The notes: generated from the letters alone by a model not told the origin. A stretch of 22,005 nucleotides of DNA from Oscillibacter sp. (GCA_009773995.1 VSMY01000034.1:1-22005), one strand, 5' to 3'; positions 1-5,843 are shown, counted from the stretch's first letter. Program-made: numbers and translations.

Positions 1-878
1 TTGATGTCCATGGGGTAGAGGCCGTAGAAGGGGGCGATCTCCCCGGAGACCCCGGTGGCCTCGGAGAGGACGATGTTGGTCAGCTCCCCGTTCCGCAGGG
101 CCAGAATGTCCGTCACCGCGCCGGACTGCTCCGTCACCCCGGTGACAAAGAGGGCCGGCGTGCCGCCCTTCAGGGTCCCGGTGGTCAGGCGGCCCTGCTG
201 GCTCAGTTCCGCCATGGTGACGGAGATCCGGGCCGGGGACTGGGGCGCCAGGGTTCCCCTCCGCCAGTCGTAGCAGTCGGCCACGCCGTCCCCCTCCTCG
301 TCGGCGTGAAGGACTACCAGCTCCCGGAGGCCGTCGCCGTCCAGGTCGATGCTGGCGTAGCGCACATAGCTGACGCTGCGCAGCAATTCCTGGGGCCCGG
401 CGGGGGCCAGGGCGTAGACCGAGAGGGCCTGGAGCTCGGCGTTGACCCGCCAGCCCACGATGATCTCCGTCCGCCCGTCGCCGTCCAGGTCCGTGTAGAC
501 CACGCTGTAGACGGACGCGCCGCTGCCCTCGATGACGGCGGACTGCTCATAGCTGTCCTCCTTGGCGGAGAAGATATAGATTTTCAGGGGCCTCTCGTCC
601 TCCGCCTTGCGGAAGAAGGCGACGGCCTCCTGCTGCCCGTCGCCGTCCAGGTCCGTCAGCTGGACGGGCTGGATGTTGGCCCCGGACATGGGGGCGGCGT
701 ACTCCGCGCCGTCCTCTAAAATGGCGTTGAGCCGGGCGTTGAGCTCCGTGTACTTGGCGGGCAGCTCCGGGAGGGCGTAAAGCTCCTCGGGGTTGAACTC
801 GATGTTGAACCCGCCGCAGCCGCCCAGGGACAGGGACAGCAGCAGCGCCGCCGCCAGGGCCCGTATTTTTTTTGCCAT
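1..878 (-). CDS. Lipoprotein with repeated LDGDG (FG-GAP/VCBS-like) motifs, 3' end cut off
   Basis: The reverse strand stays open from an ATG at 878 to the window edge, giving 292 codons with no stop. The start is supported by an AAGGGAGGCG ribosome binding site a few bases upstream. The N-terminus (MAKKIRALAAALLLSLSLGG-C) is a lipoprotein signal peptide with lipobox L18-G-G-C21, so the protein should be anchored outside the membrane. LDGDG motifs occur at residues 77-81, 131-135 and 179-183, each followed by a hydrophobic strand; this is the calcium-binding-loop style of FG-GAP/VCBS beta-propeller blades. No catalytic motif is visible and the function is unknown; a sensory or binding role is only inferred. 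It is transcribed away from the BceAB-like operon at 1101. The C-terminus lies outside the window. Confidence 0.85.
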   Translation of the reverse strand, partial: MAKKIRALAAALLLSLSLGGCGGFNIEFNPEELYALPELPAKYTELNARLNAILEDGAEYAAPMSGANIQPVQLTDLDGDGQQEAVAFFRKAEDERPLKIYIFSAKEDSYEQSAVIEGSGASVYSVVYTDLDGDGRTEIIVGWRVNAELQALSVYALAPAGPQELLRSVSYVRYASIDLDGDGLRELVVLHADEEGDGVADCYDWRRGTLAPQSPARISVTMAELSQQGRLTTGTLKGGTPALFVTGVTEQSGAVTDILALRNGELTNIVLSEATGVSGEIAPFYGLYPMDI

Positions 879-927
879 TACGCCGCCTCCCTTGCCGCAT
901 GAAGCAGTCTGAAAACTCTAATATCCT

Positions 928-956
928 ATCATACCACGTTTTTCCCCGTTTGGGTA
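928..956 (-). promoter_or_regulatory. Possible extended -10 promoter of the lipoprotein gene
   Basis: On the reverse strand TATGAT (933-928) is preceded by TGG, an extended -10 element. The -35 position (TACCCA, 956-951) is poor. It lies 50 bp upstream of the lipoprotein start. This is a pattern match only. Confidence 0.35.
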
Positions 957-989
957 GTGTTTCTTAGCTTGATTTTGCCCCGGATTTTT

Positions 990-1017
990 CCGTATCTTAC
1001 AAAACTGTAAGATACGG
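990..1017 (+). promoter_or_regulatory. Perfect 11-bp dyad with a BceR-type box upstream of the ABC transporter
   Basis: The arms CCGTATCTTAC (990-1000) and GTAAGATACGG (1007-1017) are perfect inverted repeats around a 6-nt centre. The core reads TTACA-AAAC-TGTAA, which matches the TNACA-N4-TGTAA box known for BceR-like response regulators that control peptide-antibiotic exporters. A further half-site, AAAACTGTAAG, follows at 1022-1032. The dyad sits 24 bp before the -35 of the downstream promoter, a normal place for an activator. No response regulator gene is in the window, so it would act in trans. Confidence 0.7.
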
Positions 1018-1040
1018 CCCCAAAACTGTAAGGCAAATCC

Positions 1041-1070
1041 ATGGCATCCCGGCTCCGAGCCTGTTACAAT
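1041..1070 (+). promoter_or_regulatory. Promoter of the BceAB-like operon
   Basis: A weak -35 ATGGCA (1041-1046), an 18-bp spacer and a -10 TACAAT (1065-1070) lie just downstream of the BceR-type dyad. A weak -35 fits an activated promoter. The -10 lies inside a longer upstream in-frame extension of the ATPase ORF, which argues against the earlier start at 1041. Confidence 0.5.
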
Positions 1071-1100
1071 AAGGCCATCACCCAAGAGGAGGAATCCGAT

Positions 1101-1868
1101 ATGCCTTTACTGGAAGTACAGCACCTGCAAAAAATCTACACCACCCGCTTCGGCGGCAATCAGGTCACCGCCCTGGCGGATGTGAATTTCTCCGTGGAGT
1201 CCGGGGAGTACGTGGCCATTATGGGCGAGTCCGGCTCCGGCAAGACCACCTTGTTAAATATCCTGGCGGCCCTGGACCGCCCCACCGCCGGGGAGGTCTT
1301 CCTGAACGGCCGGGCCCTCTCGGACATCCGGGAGCGGGACCTGGCGGCCTTCCGGCGGTCTCACCTGGGCTTCGTGTTCCAGGACTTCAACCTGCTGGAC
1401 ACCTTCTCTCTCCAGGACAACATCTTTCTCCCCCTGGTCCTGGCGGGGAAGGACTACCGGGACATGAAAAAGAAGCTCCAGCCCATCGCGGAGCAGCTGG
1501 GCGTCGCCGACATCCTGGCCAAGTACCCCTACGAGGTCTCCGGCGGGCAGAAGCAGCGCTGCGCCGTGGCCCGGGCCCTCATCACGGACCCCCAGATCGT
1601 CCTGGCCGACGAACCCACCGGGGCCCTGGACTCCCGGGCCTCCGACAACCTGCTGGAGCTCTTCGGGGAGGTCAACCGGGGGGGCCAGACCATCCTCATG
1701 GTCACCCACTCCGTCAAGGCCGCCAGCCACGCCGGGCGGGTCCTCTTCCTCCGGGACGGGCAGGTCTACCACCAGCTCTACCGGGGCGGGCAGAGCGCCG
1801 AGGCCCAGTTCGCCAAAATCTCCGACACCCTCACGGTGCTGACGCAAGGCGGTGAGCCCCGTGCGTAA
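1101..1868 (+). CDS. BceA-like ABC transporter ATP-binding protein (peptide-antibiotic resistance type)
   Basis: This 255-aa ATPase of the MacB/LolD/BceA type powers the permease encoded next. Motifs in order are Walker A GESGSGKTT (residues 42-50), Q-loop Q94 in FVFQDF, signature VSGGQKQR (146-153), Walker B IVLADEP (166-172) and H-loop H203. BceAB-type systems free lipid II-cycle targets from antimicrobial peptides such as bacitracin; the actual substrate here cannot be read from the sequence. The ATG at 1101 is chosen because AAGAGGAGGAA lies just ahead of it and because the earlier ATG at 1041 would contain the promoter. The gene overlaps the permease gene by 8 bp, so translation is probably coupled. 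No histidine kinase or response regulator is adjacent, unlike the usual BceRS-BceAB arrangement. Confidence 0.93.
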   Translation: MPLLEVQHLQKIYTTRFGGNQVTALADVNFSVESGEYVAIMGESGSGKTTLLNILAALDRPTAGEVFLNGRALSDIRERDLAAFRRSHLGFVFQDFNLLDTFSLQDNIFLPLVLAGKDYRDMKKKLQPIAEQLGVADILAKYPYEVSGGQKQRCAVARALITDPQIVLADEPTGALDSRASDNLLELFGEVNRGGQTILMVTHSVKAASHAGRVLFLRDGQVYHQLYRGGQSAEAQFAKISDTLTVLTQGGEPRA

Positions 1869-3894
1869 GTCCGGCTTCTTCCCCCGCCTGGCCCTGGTGA
1901 ACCTGGCCCGGAACGGGCGGTTCTACGGGCCCTACCTCCTCTCCTGCGCGGTCACGGCGGCCATGTACTACATCCTGCTGTTTTTGGCCTACAACCAGGG
2001 GCTGGACAGTGTCCGGGGGGCCATGTACCTCAAGTCCCTGGCCGGGGTGGGGTGTCTCGTGGCGGCAGGGCTCTCGGCGGTCATCCTGCTCTACGCCAAC
2101 AGCTTCGTCATGAAGCGCCGCCGGCGGGAGCTGGGCCTGTACAACATCTTAGGATTGGAAAAGCGGCACATCGCCCGGATGTGCTTCTGGGAGACCCTGT
2201 TCTGCGCCGCCGTCACCCTGGCGGGGGGCCTGCTCCTGGGGATTCTCTTTTCCAAGGCTGTGGTTCTCCTGCTCCTGAAGCTGGCCCGAGTCCCCGCCCA
2301 GTTCGGGATGGAGATTTCCTTTCTGGGCATCTGGGAGACCGCCTCGCTCTTCGGGCTCCTGTTTCTGCTGACCCTGATCCGCAACCTCTGGCAGGTGAGC
2401 CGGGCCAGGCCGGTGGAGCTGCTCCACAGCGCCAGCGCCGGAGAACGGGAGCCCCGGACGAAATGGCTGCTGGTGGTCCTGGGCGTCTTGACCCTGGGGG
2501 GCGGGTACTTCCTGGCGATTGCCACGAAGAATCCCATCGAGGCCATGCTCTGGTTCTTCATCGCGGTGATTCTGGTTATCATCGGCACTTATTGCCTGTT
2601 TACCGCCGGGTCCATCGCCGTCCTGAAGCGCCTCCGGGCCAACCCGAAGTTTTACTACCAGACCCGGCACTTCACCGCCGTCTCCGGCCTTCTCTACCGG
2701 ATGAAGCAGAACGCCGTGGGACTGGCCAGCATCTGCATTCTCTCCACCATGGTGCTGGTGACGGTCTCCACCACCCTGGCCATCTACATCGGCCTGGAGA
2801 ACGCCCTGGACGAGATGTTTCCCTATGACATCGAGTTCGTCCAGGACCTGGAGCGCCAGCCGGGGGACCCCATGGACCACATGGCGGAGGTCCGCGCCGC
2901 CGCCGAAAGCTCCGGGGGCTTTGCGGACTCCCGGTACTATACCCGTTACTGGGTCTACTGCGGCGTGCGGGACGGGGTGGTCTCCCTGAACCTGGTTGCC
3001 AACTGCCTCCGCACGGAGGTGGAGGTGGTGACGGCGGAGGACTACAACCGTCTCACCGGAAGCGACTATATCCTGGCCCCGGACGAGGTCCTGGCCCGTA
3101 CCCGGAATCTCCCGGACTTCCCGGCGGACTTCACCATCACCAGCTATTTCTCCGACTGGCCGGAGGACATCCCCAAGGAGACCGGCGCCGACAGCGTCTC
3201 CTACTCCTTCCACGTCCGGGAGGAGATTACGGAGACCATCCATCACGCCACCACCTCCCTGCTGGGCCAGGAGGACTCGACCCTGTTCCTGGTGGTGGCG
3301 GACCGCGAAACGGCGGAAAAGATCATGGACCTGGATACCTCCCGCAGCGCCCGGCAGTTCCGGGTGCAGATGAACCTGGCCGGGAACGGCTATGACGAAA
3401 AGCTGGCCCAGACGGAGCGCTTAGTCTATGACCTGAGCCAGCGGGACGACGGCGTGGGCTTCACCAGCAAGCAGGATCAGGCCCAGGAGTACTACGCCAT
3501 GTACGGCGGCTTCCTGTTCCTGGGGGTCTTCCTGGGCATCCTGTTCCTGCTGGCCACGGTGCTGATTATCTACTACAAGCAGATTTCCGAGGGCTACGAG
3601 GACCAGCGGCGCTATCTCATCCTCCGCCAGGTGGGCATGGACCGGCGGGAGGTCAACGCCTCCATCCACAGCCAGATTCTCCTGGTGTTCTTCCTGCCCC
3701 TGGGAGCGGCGGCCCTCCATGTGTTCGTGGCCTTCCCCATGCTCTCCAAGATGATGGAGCTCTTCAACCTCCACGACGTGAAGCTCTTCGCCCTCTGCAC
3801 GGCGGGGACCCTGGCGGCCTTCTGCGGAATCTACGCCCTGGTCTTCGCCTGGACGGCACGGGCCTACAGCCGCCTGGTGGGCGGAAACAGCTGA
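1861..3894 (+). CDS. BceB-like FtsX-domain ABC transporter permease
   Basis: This protein of about 677 aa has the BceB layout: several N-terminal membrane segments (from about residue 20), FtsX-type helices, a large extracellular domain roughly in residues 320-550, and a C-terminal group of helices. The extracellular domain is the usual peptide-sensing part in this family. The GTG at 1861 is preferred because AGGCGGTGA (1847-1855) lies 5 nt upstream; an in-frame GTG at 1852 lies inside that ribosome binding site and is less likely. The gene overlaps the ATPase gene and is followed by a strong terminator at 3909, so the two form a two-gene operon. Antimicrobial-peptide resistance is inferred from the family, not from this sequence. 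Confidence 0.92.
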   Translation: MRKSGFFPRLALVNLARNGRFYGPYLLSCAVTAAMYYILLFLAYNQGLDSVRGAMYLKSLAGVGCLVAAGLSAVILLYANSFVMKRRRRELGLYNILGLEKRHIARMCFWETLFCAAVTLAGGLLLGILFSKAVVLLLLKLARVPAQFGMEISFLGIWETASLFGLLFLLTLIRNLWQVSRARPVELLHSASAGEREPRTKWLLVVLGVLTLGGGYFLAIATKNPIEAMLWFFIAVILVIIGTYCLFTAGSIAVLKRLRANPKFYYQTRHFTAVSGLLYRMKQNAVGLASICILSTMVLVTVSTTLAIYIGLENALDEMFPYDIEFVQDLERQPGDPMDHMAEVRAAAESSGGFADSRYYTRYWVYCGVRDGVVSLNLVANCLRTEVEVVTAEDYNRLTGSDYILAPDEVLARTRNLPDFPADFTITSYFSDWPEDIPKETGADSVSYSFHVREEITETIHHATTSLLGQEDSTLFLVVADRETAEKIMDLDTSRSARQFRVQMNLAGNGYDEKLAQTERLVYDLSQRDDGVGFTSKQDQAQEYYAMYGGFLFLGVFLGILFLLATVLIIYYKQISEGYEDQRRYLILRQVGMDRREVNASIHSQILLVFFLPLGAAALHVFVAFPMLSKMMELFNLHDVKLFALCTAGTLAAFCGIYALVFAWTARAYSRLVGGNS

Positions 3895-3908
3895 GCCCTC
3901 TCGTTTCA

Positions 3909-3953
3909 GGCCCCGCCGGGTCGGGTAGATCCTCCGGCGGGGCCCGGTTTTTC
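3909..3953 (+). terminator. Terminator of the BceAB-like operon
   Basis: The stem GGCCCCGCCGG (3909-3919) / CCGGCGGGGCC (3934-3944) has a 14-nt loop and is followed by CCGG and TTTTT. It begins 15 bp after the permease stop. Confidence 0.85.
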
Positions 3954-4018
3954 AATCTGACGGAACTGTAAGATTTCAGAAAGACTCTGGACACATTTCC
4001 GTGCTACGCTGGGCATAG

Positions 4019-4039
4019 AAAAAGGGCCCCGGCGGGCCC
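4019..4039 (-). terminator. Intrinsic terminator for the antisense RNA of the 4019-4397 module
   Basis: Read on the reverse strand, GGGCCC-GCCG-GGGCCC (4039-4024) is followed by TTTTTC. No protein gene on the reverse strand lies upstream of it for several kilobases, so its natural client is the short transcript starting at about 4344. It ends the antisense RNA just beyond the opposing + promoter (-35 at 4045). Confidence 0.7.
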
Positions 4040-4044
4040 GAAAT

Positions 4045-4073
4045 TTGACAAGACGCGGCGTCGATGGTATGAT
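4045..4073 (+). promoter_or_regulatory. Strong promoter of the toxin-like transcript, with an 11-nt dyad in its spacer
   Basis: TTGACA (4045-4050), a 17-bp spacer and TATGAT (4068-4073), preceded by TGG as an extended -10, form a near-consensus sigma-A promoter. Transcription would start at about 4080-4081, the first base of the left inverted-repeat arm. The spacer holds GACGCGGCGTC (4052-4062), a dyad with a single central base. The same 11 bases occur in the promoter spacer of the MerR/TipA-like gene (18743-18753), suggesting a shared regulator. Confidence 0.75.
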
Positions 4074-4128
4074 GACATGCAGAAGGACGCTGCTGCATAA
4101 AAAGGCGGTTGGCCCTCCCTTTGGGCCC

Positions 4129-4152
4129 CCGCAAAAGCCTAGGCTTTTGCGG
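4129..4152. repeat. 24-bp perfect palindrome between promoter and small ORF
   Basis: Two 12-base halves, CCGCAAAAGCCT and AGGCTTTTGCGG, meet with no spacer at 4140/4141. In RNA it would form a very stable hairpin on either strand. It lies between a CU-rich segment (4115-4122) and the ribosome binding site it can mask (4160-4167), so it would bring the two together. Confidence 0.85.
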
Positions 4153-4175
4153 AACGGCGAAAGGGGGTGAAGCTG

Positions 4176-4262
4176 ATGGGAAGGAAACGGCTGTACATAG
4201 TACTTCGGTTTCTGGTGTGTCTGGCCTTTTGGGCCTGCATACTGACCATAAAAGCGTGTTGA
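4176..4262 (+). CDS. 28-aa hydrophobic peptide, candidate type I toxin
   Basis: The ORF reads MGRKRLYIVLRFLVC followed by LAFWACILTIKAC. It has a basic N-terminus (R3, K4, R5) and one membrane-spanning stretch of about residues 6-25, interrupted by R11. The ATG at 4176 is preceded by AAGGGGGTGA with 5-nt spacing, one of the best ribosome binding sites in the window. Length and character match small membrane toxins of type I systems (typically about 20-60 aa), but I do not recognise the family. It is the only ORF in the + transcript with a proper ribosome binding site. The site can pair with CTCCCTTT (4115-4122), eight pairs including one G-U, which would block translation. The antisense transcript covers the entire ORF. 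Toxicity is inferred. Confidence 0.6.
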   Translation: MGRKRLYIVLRFLVCLAFWACILTIKAC

Positions 4263-4350
4263 CCGTCCGGCCGGTACCCGAACGGTCAACGTAGATTCTA
4301 CGCCTGACTTGTGAGGGCCAACTGCCATGCAGCAGCGTCCTTCTATCTTC

Positions 4351-4378
4351 ATTATACACAAATCCGCCGCCTTGTCAA
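4351..4378 (-). promoter_or_regulatory. Consensus promoter of the antisense RNA
   Basis: On the reverse strand TTGACA (4378-4373), a 16-bp spacer and TATAAT (4356-4351) form a fully consensus pair. The expected start, 7 nt downstream, is 4344, the first base of the right inverted-repeat arm. It is better than the + promoter in sequence, as expected for an antitoxin RNA made in excess. Confidence 0.8.
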
Positions 4379-4397
4379 TGGAGACAGGGCGTTTTTT
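4368..4397 (+). terminator. Terminator of the toxin-like + transcript
   Basis: The stem CGCCTTGTC (4368-4376) / GACAGGGCG (4383-4391) has one T-G wobble and an AATGGA loop, and is followed by TTTTTT (4392-4397). It overlaps the -35 and spacer of the antisense promoter. The + RNA would be about 315 nt. Confidence 0.8.
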
Positions 4398-4430
4398 CAT
4401 CCTCCCGGACCACCGGAAAAATAACGAGGG

Positions 4431-4457
4431 GTTACAAAACTGTACCCTTTTTGTAAC
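4431..4457. promoter_or_regulatory. 9-bp inverted repeat with a second TTACA-N4-TGTA box
   Basis: GTTACAAAA (4431-4439) and TTTTGTAAC (4449-4457) are perfect inverse copies. The left part also contains TTACAAAACTGTA, 13 bases identical to the BceR-type dyad upstream of the ABC transporter. It sits between the small module and the glycolipid promoter at 4533. Which gene it would control is unclear. Confidence 0.45.
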
Positions 4458-4532
4458 TTCCTTTTCCATTAAATGGTGTATGCTTACAAATAAAATACCG
4501 GGTCCCGCCCCGAAAAAATCTTCCGTCCCCTC

Positions 4533-4561
4533 TTGACAAGCTGTATTAACTGTATTATTAT
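4533..4561 (+). promoter_or_regulatory. Promoter of the glycolipid operon
   Basis: TTGACA (4533-4538), a 17-bp spacer and TATTAT (4556-4561) are followed by an AT-rich stretch with TTATTG (4558-4563) / CAATAA (4578-4583) in inverse, possibly an operator over the start site. TGTATTA-type repeats also overlap the spacer. The leader to the first gene would be about 100 nt. Confidence 0.6.
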
Positions 4562-4587
4562 TGCTAATACGATAGTACAATAACACA

Positions 4588-4625
4588 GGCGGGAAAATTT
4601 TTCGAAACCCTTGAAGAATCCCGCC
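4588..4625 (+). other. Leader hairpin before the first glycosyltransferase gene
   Basis: GGCGGGA (4588-4594) pairs with TCCCGCC (4619-4625) around an AT-rich, partly paired loop. It lacks a T-run, so it is not a clear terminator. Apart from this and the sites listed above, I see nothing else in 4398-4670. Confidence 0.35.
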
Positions 4626-4670
4626 CGGCTGTTCCGTAATATACTTGAGACATGAGAAGCGAGGTCTGCC

Positions 4671-5843
4671 ATGAAAATTCTGATTACATCCGACTGGTAC
4701 ATCCCCGCGGTGAACGGCGTCGTCACCTCGGTGAAGAATCTCCGCCGGGAGCTGGAGGCCCGTGGCCACGAGGTCCGGGTGCTGACCCTCTCCCAGAATC
4801 GCCGGTCCTATAAGCGGGACGGCGTGACCTGCCTGGGCTCCGTGGCGGCGGGGCTCATCTACCCCGGCGCCCGGCTGCGGACCGCCCTGGCGGGGAAATG
4901 GGTCCGGGAGATCGTGGAGTGGGGCCCCGACGTGGTCCACTCCCAGTGCGAGTTTTCCACCTTCTTCCTGGCCCGGCGCATCGCCGAGGAATTGGATATC
5001 CCCTTGGTCCACACCTACCACACGGTGTACGAGGACTACACCCATTACTTTTCCCCCAACGTCCGCTTTGGGAAGAAGGCCGCCGCCGTCTTCACCCGCT
5101 GGGCCGCCTCCCACACGGACTGCCTCATCGCCCCCACGGGGAAGGTGCGGCTGCTCCTCCAGGGCTACGGCGTGCAGAAGCCTGTCTTCGTGGTGCCCTC
5201 CGGCATCGACCTGCGGCACTTCCAAAGCGAGCCGGACCCCCTGCGGAGCGCGGTGCTCCGGGCCAGCCTGGGCATCCCCCAGGACCGGACCATTCTGGTC
5301 TTTGTGGGCCGCCTGGCCGAGGAGAAGCGGGTGGAGGAGCTCCTCCGCTTCCGGGCCCACATGGGCAAAGCCGATGTGACCCTCCTGCTGGTGGGCGACG
5401 GGCCGGACCGCAAGCGCCTGGAGGGCGCGGCGGCGGGCCTGGGCCTTGCCGCTCCCGACGTGGTGTTCGCCGGCATGGTCCCGGCGGAGCAGGTGGCGGA
5501 CTGGTACCAGCTGGGGGACCTGTTCGTCAGCGCCTCCACCAGCGAGACCCAGGGACTCACCTATGCCGAGGCCCTGGCGGCGGGCGTGCCGGTTTTGTGC
5601 CGGGCGGACCCCTGCCTGCTGGGCGTGGTCCGGGACGGGGAGAACGGCTGGCAGTATCACGATGAGGCGGACTTCCGGGCCCGGCTGGAGGACTTCCTGG
5701 CCCATCCCCAGCGGCGGGAGGCCCTGTCCCGCGGCGCACGGGAGACCGGGGAGGAGTATTCCGCCCAGCGCTTCGCGGAGCGGGTGGAAGCCATCTATCT
5801 GGAGCAGATCGAACGGGGTTCCCCGCGGAGGATACCGGCATGA
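4671..5843 (+). CDS. GT4 glycosyltransferase, probably diacylglycerol glucosyltransferase type
   Basis: This 390-aa GT-B enzyme is expected to move a sugar from a nucleotide sugar onto a membrane lipid. The N-terminal ILITSDWYIPAVNGVVTSVK with its glycine-rich turn is typical of GT4 lipid glycosyltransferases. The donor-site motif GRLAEEK lies at 213-219 (R214, K219), and the retaining EX7E motif spans E292 to E300 in SETQGLTYAE. Pairing with a second GT4 gene and a membrane protein resembles the two-step synthesis of mono- and diglycosyl-diacylglycerol in Gram-positive bacteria (LafA/LafB, MgdA/DgdA style). The exact sugar and acceptor cannot be read. The ATG at 4671 has a weak GAGGT site. 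The gene overlaps the next one by 4 bp (ATGA). Confidence 0.85.
   Translation: MKILITSDWYIPAVNGVVTSVKNLRRELEARGHEVRVLTLSQNRRSYKRDGVTCLGSVAAGLIYPGARLRTALAGKWVREIVEWGPDVVHSQCEFSTFFLARRIAEELDIPLVHTYHTVYEDYTHYFSPNVRFGKKAAAVFTRWAASHTDCLIAPTGKVRLLLQGYGVQKPVFVVPSGIDLRHFQSEPDPLRSAVLRASLGIPQDRTILVFVGRLAEEKRVEELLRFRAHMGKADVTLLLVGDGPDRKRLEGAAAGLGLAAPDVVFAGMVPAEQVADWYQLGDLFVSASTSETQGLTYAEALAAGVPVLCRADPCLLGVVRDGENGWQYHDEADFRARLEDFLAHPQRREALSRGARETGEEYSAQRFAERVEAIYLEQIERGSPRRIPA

Larger units (their letters stand above)
4019..4344 (-). ncRNA. Predicted antisense RNA (antitoxin-like) of about 325 nt
   Basis: A consensus promoter (TTGACA, 16-bp spacer, TATAAT) at 4378-4351 on the reverse strand should start an RNA at about 4344, and a terminator with a T-run lies at 4039-4019. 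The RNA would be fully complementary to the + transcript over 4081-4344, including the 28-aa ORF and its ribosome binding site. Its first 18 nt (AGAAGGACGCTGCTGCAT) equal the first 18 nt of the + transcript. It contains a long self-complementary segment at 4152-4129 and several hairpins. An open frame starting at 4328 exists on this strand, but it continues well past the terminator and has no family signature. The RNA and its role are inferred from promoters, terminator and layout. Confidence 0.55.
4081..4344. repeat. Convergently transcribed segment bounded by an 18-bp perfect inverted repeat
   Basis: AGAAGGACGCTGCTGCAT at 4081-4098 is repeated exactly in inverse at 4327-4344. An inner 10-bp pair GTTGGCCCTC (4108-4117) / GAGGGCCAAC (4313-4322) continues the symmetry after a short asymmetric bulge. 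In either RNA strand the 5' end can therefore pair with its own distal part. The flanks show no target-site duplication and there is no transposase, so a transposon reading is not favoured. A further hairpin, GTTGACCGT / ACGGTCAAC, starts at the stop of the small ORF (4258-4290). Confidence 0.85.

Noticed and set aside
1041..1100. A 20-residue N-terminal extension of the ATPase from ATG 1041.
   Set aside because: It contains the -10 box and lacks a ribosome binding site, while ATG 1101 has a strong one and gives the family's usual N-terminus.
4109..4294. A 61-aa forward frame overlapping the 28-aa ORF.
   Set aside because: It would start at TTG without a ribosome binding site and within the structured leader. 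The 28-aa ORF has a clear site.
4081..4344. Reading the 18-bp inverted repeat as terminal repeats of a miniature transposon (MITE).
   Set aside because: The flanking bases show no target-site duplication, the promoters lie outside the repeats, and the repeats coincide with the expected transcription starts on both strands. A transposon origin is not excluded but does not explain these facts.
4081..4344. Invertible DNA switch flanked by inverted repeats.
   Set aside because: No recombinase gene is nearby, and promoters and terminators match on both strands without inversion.
3906..5705. A 599-codon open frame on the reverse strand.
   Set aside because: It runs antisense to a clear GT4 gene and across the small module, with low-complexity composition and no family signature. 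It is a GC-bias shadow.
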